Translations under genes and position numbers: made by a program | The notes under the pieces: model-generated | Databases searched by the model: none | Told to the model about the DNA's origin: nothing | The model's input: the letters and a program-made list of their open reading frames with translations, nothing else | Origin: Volvox africanus | Lineage: Eukaryota > Chlorophyta > Chlorophyceae > Chlamydomonadales > Volvocaceae | Assembly: GCA_030268105.1 (NCBI GenBank) | Contig: BSDZ01000003.1 | Span: 558,001-622,000 of the forward strand | Reading direction: 5' to 3' | DNA: 64,000 bases | Shown here: positions 39,601-47,380 of the stretch, one piece after another | Layout of the letters: every line of letters begins with the position of its first letter | Numbering within the stretch: position 1 is the stretch's first letter

Positions 39601-40180
39601 TAATTGCATCATTTTTTCATATATGTGCATGGCTCACTCTCAACAACCTTCCCTGATCATCAGCCAGCGGGCATCTAACCAGCGACTCTCGGCCAGCGCA
39701 AAACCTTATGAAATTCGCAATGCGCCCAGGCCTGCCTGGCCCTTATTGCATTATTAATTGGTATATGAGCATTGCTCACTCTCAACAACCTGCCCTGATC
39801 ATCAGCTAGCGGGAATCTAACCAGCAACTCTCGGCCAGCCCAAACCTGTTTTTATTTGCAATGCACCCAGGCATGCCTGGCCCTCATTGCATCATTCATT
39901 GAAATATGTGCATTGCGCAGTCTTAACAACCTGCCAGAGGGAATCTAACCAGCGACTCGCATCCAGCCCAAACTTGTTTATATTTGCAATGCACCCAGGC
40001 ATGCCTGGACCTTATTGCATCATTCATTGGTATATGTGCATTGCGCACTCTCAACAACCTGCCAGCGGGAATCTAATAGGCGACTCTTGGCAAGCCCAAA
40101 TCTATTGAAAATTGCAATGCGCCCAGGCCTGCCTGGCCCTTATTGCATTATTAATTGGTATATGTGCATTGCGCACCCTC
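33601..40180 (+). repeat. Satellite array, domain L5: GGGCATCTAACC and GGCTGCCCGGC variants; 2944-bp duplication
   Basis: After a transition at about 33601-34600, monomers are mostly the short class. They carry GCGGGCATCTAACCAGCGAC, GACTCTTGGCCAGCCC, CTTTCAAGGCTGCCCGGCCC and CATTTTTTCATATATGTGC. Segments at 35567, 35771 and 35958 recur at 38511, 38715 and 38902 (2944 bp), and those at 36427 and 36599 recur at 39370 and 39542 (2943 bp). A further copy of the 36599 segment is at 38033. The GGCTGCCCGGC variant disturbs the usual CCAGGC/GCCTGG dyad. No gene is seen. Confidence 0.9.
38285..38311 (+). repeat. ATC microsatellite inside a monomer (left array)
   Basis: ATGATC is followed by further ATC units to CATCATG, between CAACAACCTGCC upstream and GTTTGCGCACTCTCAAC downstream. 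It occupies the site where long monomers normally have CTGATCATCAG. The bases from there to the next TGCGCACTC are missing, so this is a replacement rather than a simple insertion. Confidence 0.9.
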
Positions 40181-40195
40181 AGGTTTGGGCTGGCC
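40171..40195. other. Orientation switch of the satellite array
   Basis: Plus-orientation sequence (TGTGCATTGCGCACCCTC) joins directly to AGGTTTGGGCTGGCCGAGAG, which is the reverse complement of the CTCTCGGCCAGCCCAAACCT block. The breakpoint is at about 40180/40181, with no spacer and no mobile element visible. From here to 64000 all satellite is in inverted orientation. Confidence 0.93.
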
Positions 40196-40396
40196 GAGAG
40201 TCGCCGGTAACATTCCCACTGGCTGATGATCAGGGCAGGTTTTCGAGAGTGCACAATGCACATATACCAATGAATGATGCAATAAGGGCCAGTCACCCCT
40301 GAAAGCATTGCAAATATTAACAGGTTTGGGCTGGCCGAGAATGGCCGATTAAATTCCCATTGGCTGATGATCAGGGCAGGTTAGTGAGAGTGCGCA

Positions 40397-40429
40397 ATCA
40401 TGATAATGATGATGATGATGATGATCATG
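40397..40429. repeat. GAT microsatellite, inverted segment, tract 1
   Basis: GCGCAATCATGATAATGATG continues as GAT units to GATCATGCC, and the array resumes with AGGTTGTTGAGAG. About one monomer's worth of sequence between the GCGCAAT block and the GATGATCA block is missing. Confidence 0.9.
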
Positions 40430-40860
40430 CCAGGTTGTTGAGAGTGAGCCATGCACATATAAGAATAAATGATGCAATAAGGGCCAGTCAGACCTGAAAG
40501 CATGGCAAATATAAGCAGGTTTGGGTTGGCCGAGAGTCGCCGGTTAGATTCCCGCTGGCAGGTTGTTGAGAGTGCGCAATGCACATATACCAATGTATGA
40601 TGCAATAAGGGCCAGGCAGGCCTGGGCGCATTGCAAATTTCAATAGGTTTTGGGCTGGCTGAGAGTCGCTGGTTAGATTCCCACTGGCTGATGATCAGGG
40701 CAGGTTGTTGAGAGTGAGCCATGCACATGTAAGAATAAATGATGCAATAAGGGCCAGTCCGCACTGAAAGAATTGCAAATATTAACAGGTTTGGGCCGAC
40801 CGAGAGTGGCCAGTTAAATTCCCACTGGCTGATGATCAGGGCAGGTTGTTGAGAGTGCGC

Positions 40861-40893
40861 AATCATGATGATGATGGGGATGATGATCATGGC
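40861..40893. repeat. GAT microsatellite, inverted segment, tract 2
   Basis: GCGCAATCATGATGATGATG is interrupted by GGG and continues GATGATGATCATGGCAGG. The flanks are the same as in the other GAT tracts. Confidence 0.9.
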
Positions 40894-41335
40894 AGGTTGT
40901 TGAGAGTGAGCCATGCAGATATAAGAATAAATGATGCAGTTAGGGCCAGGCAGGCCTGGGCGCATTGCAACTATAAACAGGTTTGGGCTGGCCGAGAGTC
41001 GCCGGTTACATTCCCACTGGCTGATGATCAGGGCAGGTTTTTGAGAGTGCATAATGCACATATACCAATGAATGATGCAATAAGGGCCAGTCAGCCCTGA
41101 AAGCATTGCAAATATCAACAGGTTTGGGTTGGCCGAGAGTCGCTGGTTAGATTTCCGCGAGCTGATGATCAGGGCAGGTTCTGGAGAGTGCGCAATGCAC
41201 ATATAAGAATAAATGATGCAATCAGGTCCAGGCAGGCCTGGGCACATTGCAAATATAAACAGGTTTGGGCTTGCCGAGAGTCGCTGGTTAGATTCCCACT
41301 AGCTGATGATAAGGGCAGGTTGTTGAGGGTGCGCA

Positions 41336-41364
41336 ATCATGATGATGATGATGATGATGATCAG
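41336..41364. repeat. GAT microsatellite, inverted segment, tract 3 (left of the island)
   Basis: GCGCAATCATGATGATG is extended by GAT units into GATCAGGGCAGG. It lies about 80 bp before the left edge of the AT-rich island. Confidence 0.9.
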
Positions 41365-41442
41365 GGCAGGTTTTTGAGAGTACACAATGCACATATACCA
41401 ATGAATGATGCAATAAGGTCCAGGCAGGCCTGGGCGCATTGT

Positions 41443-41564
41443 GTTGTGCTACGGTTAGTTTACAGCCGATGCGTAGGTCGATGTGATCCTACAAGGCGAA
41501 GTGCTATTGTGATGAACACATTGCATATGAATGAATCTGCATGATAGCGCATTATTAAAAACTT
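41443..41564. other. Left junction of the unique island, no gene seen
   Basis: Satellite stops at GGGCGCATTG and is followed by non-repetitive sequence of intermediate GC. There are small dyads (GTAGG/CCTAC around 41475-41491, TGTG/CACA around 41508-41520) but no convincing terminator, tRNA or start codon with context. It lies downstream of the minus-strand zinc-ribbon frame, so it could hold that gene's 3' flank. Confidence 0.6.
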
Positions 41565-41873
41565 TTACTTTTTAGAGGTGATTTTTTCTATAACCGGCTC
41601 GATTAAATTGTGCTTTTTTATATATTTATTGATAGCAACGTTAGTGCAACGATATTCTCTAGCAATAGCATACCAATGAATGCCTCTATCTAAAAAGCGC
41701 TGTATTTCTTCCGGGTCTATGTCTTCTATCGGACTATAGCTAAAATTTCTTTTACAATCCCTGCACCTGTAGTATTCGCCATTTCTTACTACATTAGTTT
41801 GTAAACAATATTTACACTTTATTAATAATAAGCATCTTCCAGTTCTTTTATGGTTCTTTTTCTTTTGTTTTCT
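41565..41873 (-). pseudogene. Zinc-ribbon plus HTH-like reading frame without a start codon
   Basis: The frame is open from just after a TGA (41874-41876) to TAA at 41565-41567, giving 102 codons with no ATG, GTG or TTG in a sensible position. Numbering from the first open codon, C20-x2-C23 and C37-x2-C40 form a typical four-cysteine zinc ribbon, of the kind seen at the N terminus of some transposases (IS1 InsA-like) and DNA-binding proteins. Residues 54-90 (PEEIQRFL to YIKKHNL) look like a helix-turn-helix and match 16 of 37 positions in the protein encoded just upstream. The zinc ribbon begins about 6 nt after the stop of that protein, in the -1 frame, with 52 nt of frame overlap. It is therefore either the second half of a -1 frameshift product or a broken gene. 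No catalytic DDE domain is present. Function is unknown. Confidence 0.6.
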
Positions 41874-42145
41874 TCAAACATTTCTTTAAACTTCTCTAAA
41901 GGCTCTTTAAATTTATTTTCACTTTTATTTTTAGCTTGAGATTTTAAGGATTTCCATACTTTATATGGAGGAGGGGTATAAGAAAGATTATGTTCTTTTA
42001 TATAAATATTAAATGCCCGTATATTTATTTTTAACTGACGGACTATCTCTGATTTAAATTTTCCGCTATTTAACAGTTTCTGTATATCTTCCGGAGTATA
42101 TTTTTGCAAAACTAAGACACTTTTAGAATTATATACCTTGCTCAT
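41822..42145 (-). CDS. Small helix-turn-helix-like protein, 107 aa
   Basis: The ATG at 42145-42143 is preceded by a weak purine-rich AGAAG about 7 nt upstream. The frame is intact to TAA at 41824-41822. Residues 18-54 (PEDIQKLL to YIKEHNL) have the length and pattern of a DNA-binding helix-turn-helix with a three-helix core. Residues 55-107 are highly charged (LEKFKEMFEEN, KELEDAYY) and probably helical. There is no signal peptide or membrane segment. The HTH-like part is clearly related to that of the following zinc-ribbon frame, so the two look like an internal duplication or two halves of one protein. I do not recognise a named family; regulator, phage packaging protein or transposition accessory protein are all possible. 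Base composition is AT-rich, unlike the satellite around it. Confidence 0.6.
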   Translation of the reverse strand: MSKVYNSKSVLVLQKYTPEDIQKLLNSGKFKSEIVRQLKINIRAFNIYIKEHNLSYTPPPYKVWKSLKSQAKNKSENKFKEPLEKFKEMFEENKRKRTIKELEDAYY

Positions 42146-42321
42146 AATGCTTCTATCTCAAATATTTTTATTCTTCTTTCTTTGGATAAGTTTTTCCTTT
42201 ATTTCTTTGATATAGCCATTAAACTCAATTATTTATAATAGCTAATACAATAAATGATTGCAAATTGTGTTACATACCTGTTTTAATTAGATAAGTATTA
42301 TAAAATCATTATTAAATTTTT
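42146..42321. promoter_or_regulatory. AT-rich divergent intergenic region
   Basis: This region lies between the minus-strand HTH gene and the plus-strand porin-like fragment, so promoters for both could be here. TATAAA-like and TTGTGT-like words occur (around 42263-42305 on the plus strand), but in sequence this AT-rich they carry little weight. No ribosome binding site is visible before the porin ATG, where the sequence is ATTAAATTTTT. Confidence 0.3.
42158..42232 (-). pseudogene. Possible C-terminal remnant of an upstream gene (24 codons)
   Basis: A minus-strand frame open from after a TAA at 42235-42233 ends at TGA 42160-42158. It encodes IIEFNGYIKEIKEKL followed by a lysine-rich tail. 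It stops 12 nt before the HTH gene's ATG, as the end of a preceding operon gene would, but it has no start and is very short. It could equally be chance. Confidence 0.25.
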
Positions 42322-42605
42322 ATGAAAACAAAAATAACAGGATTTCTTACAATATCGCTAATAAGTGTGACAGTTTTAGCTAATGATATTACTAATGAGA
42401 AAATACCGGTAGTTTCCGGTTTAAACATGAAAATAGGAGCATACGCATCTTTTGAAAGCGGCTTTAGCAAAGAAAATCACCTAAAAAATCTGAAAAAAAT
42501 ATATCTGCAAATAAAGAGAAGTTTGCTTTTTATAACGATACGGCCCTATTTACTACTATATCAAATACCACTGATGATATTACTTATGGTGCCAAGAGTC
42601 TATAA
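42322..42605 (+). pseudogene. Porin-like outer-membrane protein, N-terminal fragment, frameshifted and truncated
   Basis: The ATG at 42322 opens a frame with a clear signal peptide: KTK, then a hydrophobic stretch, with probable cleavage after A20 (VTVLA-ND). Residues 28-50 (IPVVSGLNMKIGAYASFESG, then FSK) look like the first strand of a Gram-negative beta-barrel porin. Sense then moves to another frame somewhere in the A-rich 42470-42490 stretch. That second frame reads NKEKFAFYNDTALF and then DITYGAK, again porin-like, and ends at TAA 42603-42605. The unshifted frame stays open to 42636 but its residues look meaningless. Full-length porins of this type are several hundred residues, so most of the gene is gone. 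It appears to be broken just where IS256-type sequence begins. The family call is from memory of AT-rich alphaproteobacterial porins. Confidence 0.6.
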
Positions 42606-42616
42606 TATAGTTTGTG

Positions 42617-42663
42617 TAAGTTGCAAAAGGGTATAGTAGAAAATACTATAAAAAAGCAACTTA
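42617..42663. repeat. Nested inverted repeat upstream of the transposase fragment
   Basis: The outer arms TAAGTTGC (42617-42624) and GCAACTTA (42656-42663) are exact reverse complements. The inner arms TATAGTA (42632-42638) and TACTATA (42644-42650) are also exact, with a 5-nt loop GAAAA. It sits between the presumed IS end and the transposase start. It may limit read-through transcription into the transposase or be part of the element's end structure. Confidence 0.75.
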
Positions 42664-42668
42664 AATAC

Positions 42669-42673
42669 AGAGG
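42669..42673 (+). promoter_or_regulatory. Shine-Dalgarno-like AGAGG for the transposase fragment
   Basis: AGAGG lies 5 nt before the ATG at 42679. It is the clearest ribosome binding site in the island and supports a bacterial origin for this DNA. Confidence 0.5.
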
Positions 42674-42678
42674 AAAAA

Positions 42679-42932
42679 ATGGCTAAAAATTAACAGAAAA
42701 AGAAGTAGATATAAATACTAAATTAGTTAAAGAATTACTATCAAAAGCAGATCCATCTGAATTATTTGGTCGGGGTGGATTATTTAATAAACTTAAAAAG
42801 CAAATAGTAGAGAGAATTCTTGAAAGCGAATTAGAACATGATTTAGGTTATTCTAAACATAGTAAGATAATCAAGAGTGATAATAATCGTCGCAACGGCA
42901 GTTATGAAAAAACTTTATATCTTATATTATAA
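42679..42932 (+). pseudogene. IS256/Mutator-family transposase, N-terminal fragment with frameshift
   Basis: The ATG at 42679 gives only MAKN before TAA (42691-42693). From 42690 another frame is open for 80 codons to TAA at 42930-42932. It contains LVKELL, the family-typical LFGRGGLFNKL, KKQIVERILESELEHDLGYS and RRNGSYEKT. These are the N-terminal signatures of the Mutator-type transposase family (Transposase_mut). The break falls in a run of five A residues after GCT, consistent with loss of one A. Full-length enzymes are about 400 residues, so roughly the first fifth remains and the catalytic D-D-E part is missing. The fragment ends in the A/T repeat block. It cannot encode an active enzyme. 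Confidence 0.8.
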
Positions 42933-43571
42933 TAATATATATTTAATTATAATTAAAATATTGCTATAATATTATAATATTTATAATATTATAATATTAT
43001 AATATTAAAAGTTATATTTTTAGTAATATTGTTATAACATATTATATAATATGTTATAACAGATATAACAATATTATTCTAATGTTAACATAAGAATAAT
43101 CTATAATAATATATGTTATAACTATAATTATAATATAACAATATGTTTATAAACATAAATTATGTTATATAATAATATATTTATTATATAATAATACTAT
43201 ATATTTATATACAAAATAATATATATATATATATAATATGCAACATAATATATATATACAATATAATAATATATAATTATATTTATATTAGTTATATTAT
43301 TGTTATAATATTATTGTTATATATTGTTATAATATATAATATTGTTATAATATATAATATATTATATTATAATATTGTTATATATATAACAATAATATAT
43401 ATGTTATAACTATATATTTATAAACATAATAATTTATTATATTATAATTGATTTATATAATATAACATATTATAACATAAGAATAATAATAACTCATATA
43501 TAATAACATAATAACTCATCACTCTCAATATTGTTATTCATCAAATTATTTCCTTATAATTTAATATATAT
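42933..43571. repeat. Extreme A/T low-complexity block
   Basis: Nearly all bases are A or T, in short words such as ATTATAATAT, TATATAAT and AACAATAT. The palindrome GTTATAAC occurs at least at 43031, 43053, 43114 and 43403. The last 60 bases before the right array are slightly less extreme (ACTCATCACTCTCAATATTG). No gene is seen. The block could be simple-sequence expansion, a strongly AT-biased intergenic spacer, or organelle-like filler. Long-read or polishing errors are a risk here. Confidence 0.85.
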
Positions 43572-46500
43572 TGGGCAGGTTGTTGAGAGTGCGCAATCAT
43601 GATGATGATGATGATGATCATAGCGGGTTGTTAAGAGTGAGCCATGCACATTTAAGAATAAATGATGCAATAAGGGCCGGGCAGGCCTGAGCGCATTTCA
43701 AATATTAACAGGTTTGGGCTGGCCGAGAGTTGCCGGTTAGATTCCCACTGGCTGATGATCATGGCAGGTTGTTGACAGTGAGCCATGCACATGTAAGAAT
43801 AAATGATGCAATTAGGGCCGGGCAGGCCTGAGCGCATTGCAAATGTTAACAGGTTTGGGCTGGCCGAGAGTTGCCGGTTAGATTCCGGCTGGCAGGTTGT
43901 TGAGAGTGCGCAACGCACATATACCAAACAATGATGCAATAAGGTCAAGGCAGGCCTGGACGCATTGCAAATTTCAATAGGTTTGGGCTGGCCGAGAGTT
44001 GCCGGTAAGATTCCCGTTGGCGTATTATCAGGGCAGGTTCTTGAGAGTGAGTCATGCACATATAAGAATAAATGATGCAATAAGGGCCAGGCAGGCCTGG
44101 GCGCATTGCAAATTTCAAATGGTTTGTGCTGGCCGAGAGTCTCCGGTTAGATTCCCTCTGGCAGGTTGTTGAAAGTGGGCACATATGCCAATTAATGATG
44201 CAATAAGGTCCAGGCAGGCCTGGGCGCATTGCAAATATAAACAGGTTTGGGCTGGCCGAGAGTCGCCGGTTAGATTCCCGTTGGCAGGTTATTGAGAGTG
44301 AGCCATGCACATATACTAATGAATGATGCAATAAGGGCCTGGCTGACCTGAAAGCATTGCAAATTTTAACAGGTTTGGGCTGGCCGAGCATCACCGTTTA
44401 GATTCCCACTGGCTGATAATCAGGGCAGGTTGTTGAGAGTGAGCCATGCACATTTAAGAATAAATGATGCAATAAAATTCAGGCAGGTCTGGGCACATTA
44501 CAAATTTCAAATGGTTTGGGCTGGCCGAGTGGTTGCCTGCTCGATTCCCGCTGGCTGATGATCAGGGCAGGTTCCTGAGAGTGAGCCATGCACATATACT
44601 ATTTAATGATGCAATAAGGGCCAGGCAGGCCTGGGCGCATTACAAATTTTAACAGGTTTGGGCTAGCCGAGTGTCGCTTGTTAGATTCCCGCTCGCAGGC
44701 TGTTGAGAGTGCGCAATGCACATATACCAATGAATGTTGCAATAAGGGCCAGGCAGGCCTGCGAGCATTCAAATTTAAATAGGTCTGGGCTGGCCGAGAG
44801 TTTCCGGTTAGATTTCCGCTGGCTGATGATCAGGGCAGGTTCTGGAGAGTGAGCCATTGACATATAAGAATAAATGATGCAATAAGGTCCAGGCAGGCCT
44901 GGGCGCATTGCAAATATTAACAGGTTTGGGCTGGCCGAGAGATGCCGGTTAGATTCCGGCTGGCAGGTTGTTGAGAGTGCGCAACGCACATATACCAAGT
45001 AATGATGCAATAAGGTCAAGGCAGGCCTGGACGCATTGCAAATTTAAATAGGTTTGGGCTGGCCGAGAGTTGCCGGTAAGATTCCCGTTGGCGTATTATC
45101 AGGGCAGGTTCTTGAGAGTGAGTCATGCACATATAAGAATAAATGATGCAATAAGGGCTGGGCAGCCTTGAAAGAATTGCAAATAATAACAGGTTTGGGC
45201 TGGCCGAGAGTCACTGGATAGATTTCTGCTGGCAGGTTGTTGAGAGTGCGCAATGCACATATACCAATGAATGATGCAATAAGGTCCAGGCAGGCCTGGG
45301 CGCATAGCAAATTTCAATAGGTTTTGGGCTGGCCAAGAGTTGCCGGGTAGATTCCCGCTGGCTGATGATCAGGGCAGGTTCTGGAGGATTAGCCATGCAC
45401 ATATAAGAATAAATGATGCAATTAGGTCCAGGCAGGCATGGGCGCATTGCAAATAATAACAGGTTTGGGCTGGCCAAGAGTCACCGGTTAGATTCCCGCT
45501 GGCAGGTTGTTGAGGGTGCGCAATGCACATATACCAATGAATGATGCAATAAGGTCCAGGCAGGCCTGGGCGCATTGCAAATTTCAAATGGTTTGTGCTG
45601 GCCGAGAGTCTCCGGTTAGATTCCATCTGGCAGGTTGTTGAAAGTGGGCACATATGCCAATTAATGATGCAATAAGGTCCAGGCAGGCCTGGGCGCATTG
45701 CAAATATAAACAGGTTTGGGCTGGCTGAGCGTCAATGGTTAGATTCCCGTTGGCAGGTTGTTGAGAGTGAGCCATGCTTATATAGCAATGAATGATGCAA
45801 TAAAGTCAAGGCAGGCCTGGATGCATTACAAATTTCAATAGGTTTGGGCTGGCCGAAAGTTGCCGGTTAGATTCCCGCTGGCGTATTATCAGGGCAGGTT
45901 CTTGAGAGTGAGCCATGCACATATACTATTTAATGATGCAATAAGGGCCAGGCAGGCCTGGGCGCATTACAAATTTTTAACAGGTTGGTGCTAGCCGAGT
46001 GTCGCTTGTTAGATTCCCGCTCGCAGGTTGTTGAGAGTGCGCAATGCACATATACCAATGAATGTTGCAATAAGGGCCAGGCAGGCCTGCGAGCATTCAA
46101 ATTTAAATAGGTCTGGGCTGGCCGAGAGTTTCCGGTTAGATTTCCGCTGGCTGATGATCAGGGCAGGTTCTGGAGAGTGAGCCATTGACATATAAGAATA
46201 AATGATGCAATAAGGTCCAGGCAGGCCTGGGCGCATTGCAAATATTAACAGGTTTGGGAAGGCCGAGAGATGCCGATTATATTCCGGCTGGCAGGTTGTT
46301 AAGAGTGCGAAATGCACATATACCAAATAATGATGCAATAAGGTCAAGGCAGGCCTGGGAGCATTGCAAATTTAAATAGGTTTGGGCTGGCCGAGAGTCT
46401 TCGGCTAGATTCCCACTGGCGTATTATCAGGGCAGGTTCTTGAAAGTGAGTCATGCACATATAAGAATAAATGATGCAATAAGGTCCAGGCAGGCCTGGG

Positions 46501-47380
46501 CGCATTGCAAATATAAACAGGTTTGGGCTGGCTGAGTGTCAACGGTTAGATTCCCGTTGGCAGGTTGTTGAGAGTGAGCCATGCTTATATACCAATGAAT
46601 GATGCAATAAGGTCCAGGCAGGCCTGGGCGCATTGCAAATTTCAATAGGTTTGGGCTGGCCGAGAGTTGCCGGTTAGATTCCCGCTGGCTGATGATCAGG
46701 GCAGGTTGTTGAGAGTGAGCCATGCACATTTAAGAATAAATGATGCAATAAGATCCAGGCAGGCCTGGGCGCATTGCAAATTTCAAATGGTTTGGGCTGC
46801 CGAGAGAGTCTCCTGTTTAATTCCCACTGGATGATGATAAGGGCAGGTTGTTGAGAGTGCGCAATTCAAATATACCAATGAATGATGCAATAAGGGCCAG
46901 GCAGGCCTGGGCGCATTGCAAATTTCAATAGGTTTTGGGCTGGCCGAGAGTCACTGGTTAGATTCCCGATGGCTGATGATCAGGGCAGGTTGTTGAGAGT
47001 GAGCCAAGTGCATATAAGAATAAATGATGCAATAAGGGCCAGGCAGGCCTGGGCGCATTGCAAATTTTAACAGGTTTGGGCTGGCGAGAGAGTCTCCTGT
47101 TAAATTCCCACTGGATGATGATCAGGGCAGGTTGTTGATAGTGCGCAATGCAAATATACCAATGAATGATGCAATAAGGGCCAGGCAGGCCTGGGCGCAT
47201 TGCAAATTTCAATAGGTTTGGGCTTGCTGAGAGTTGCCGGTTAGATTCCCGCTGGCTGATGATCAGGGCAGGTTCTAGAGAGTGAGCAATTGACATATAA
47301 GAATAAATGATGCAATAAGGTCCAGGCAGGCCTGGGCGCATTGCAAATATTAACAGGTTTGGGCTGGCCGAGAGTTGCCG
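43572..47380 (-). repeat. Satellite array, right domain R1: divergent inverted monomers
   Basis: Satellite resumes at GGGCAGGTTGTTGAGAG in the inverted orientation. Variants include GTTGGCGTATTATCAGGGC, AGCCATTGACATATAAG, and a GTGGTTGCCTGCTCGATTCC form near 44530 that mirrors the rare GCGGGCAACCACTCGG form of the left array near 10085. Partial duplications exist (44681-45019 with 46009-46347), but copies are less uniform than further right. No gene is seen. Confidence 0.9.
43595..43622. repeat. GAT microsatellite immediately right of the island
   Basis: GCGCAATCATGATGATG continues in GAT units to GATCATAGCGGG, in the first monomer of the right array. It is almost the same as the tract left of the island (41336-41364). 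Confidence 0.9.

Larger units (their letters stand above)
40181..41442 (-). repeat. Inverted satellite segment between the orientation switch and the island
   Basis: About nine monomers lie in reverse orientation. They carry variants that I mainly see here, such as GGCCAGTCA followed by a CCTGAAAGCATTGC tail, and three units interrupted by GAT tracts. The last monomer is cut at GGGCGCATTG (about 41442). A 288-codon open frame on the minus strand at 40381-41247 is a satellite translation containing isoleucine runs from the GAT tracts, and I do not consider it a gene. Confidence 0.9.
42598..42932 (+). mobile_element. IS256-family insertion sequence, left-end fragment
   Basis: The left boundary is inferred from loss of porin similarity after about 42597 and from the TTTGTGTAAG word at 42611-42620, which resembles the TTGTGTAAA core of IS256-type terminal repeats. 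The element continues through a hairpin and the start of the transposase frame, then ends abruptly in A/T repeats at about 42932. No right end, no remaining transposase and no target duplication can be seen. It probably interrupted the porin gene before the whole segment decayed. Confidence 0.5.

Noticed and set aside
1..40180. CRISPR array
   Set aside because: There are no short constant repeats separated by unique spacers. The whole 128/142-bp unit repeats, and no cas genes are present.
1..40180. Integron attC array (units of similar length with imperfect dyads)
   Set aside because: No integrase, no cassette genes, and no GTTRRRY/RYYYAAC core sites at the dyad ends. The units are direct satellite copies.
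40381..41247. 288-codon minus-strand open frame, the longest in the window
   Set aside because: It is a satellite translation crossing the GAT tracts (isoleucine runs). Its length follows from monomer lengths and few stops, not from a gene.
41443..41564. tRNA or small RNA gene at the left island edge
   Set aside because: Only short dyads are present. No cloverleaf arms or conserved TTC-type loop could be fitted.
41822..42145. Complete IS element formed by the two minus-strand frames
   Set aside because: Zinc ribbon and HTH are compatible with transposase N termini, but there is no catalytic domain and no terminal inverted repeats were found around 41450-42240.
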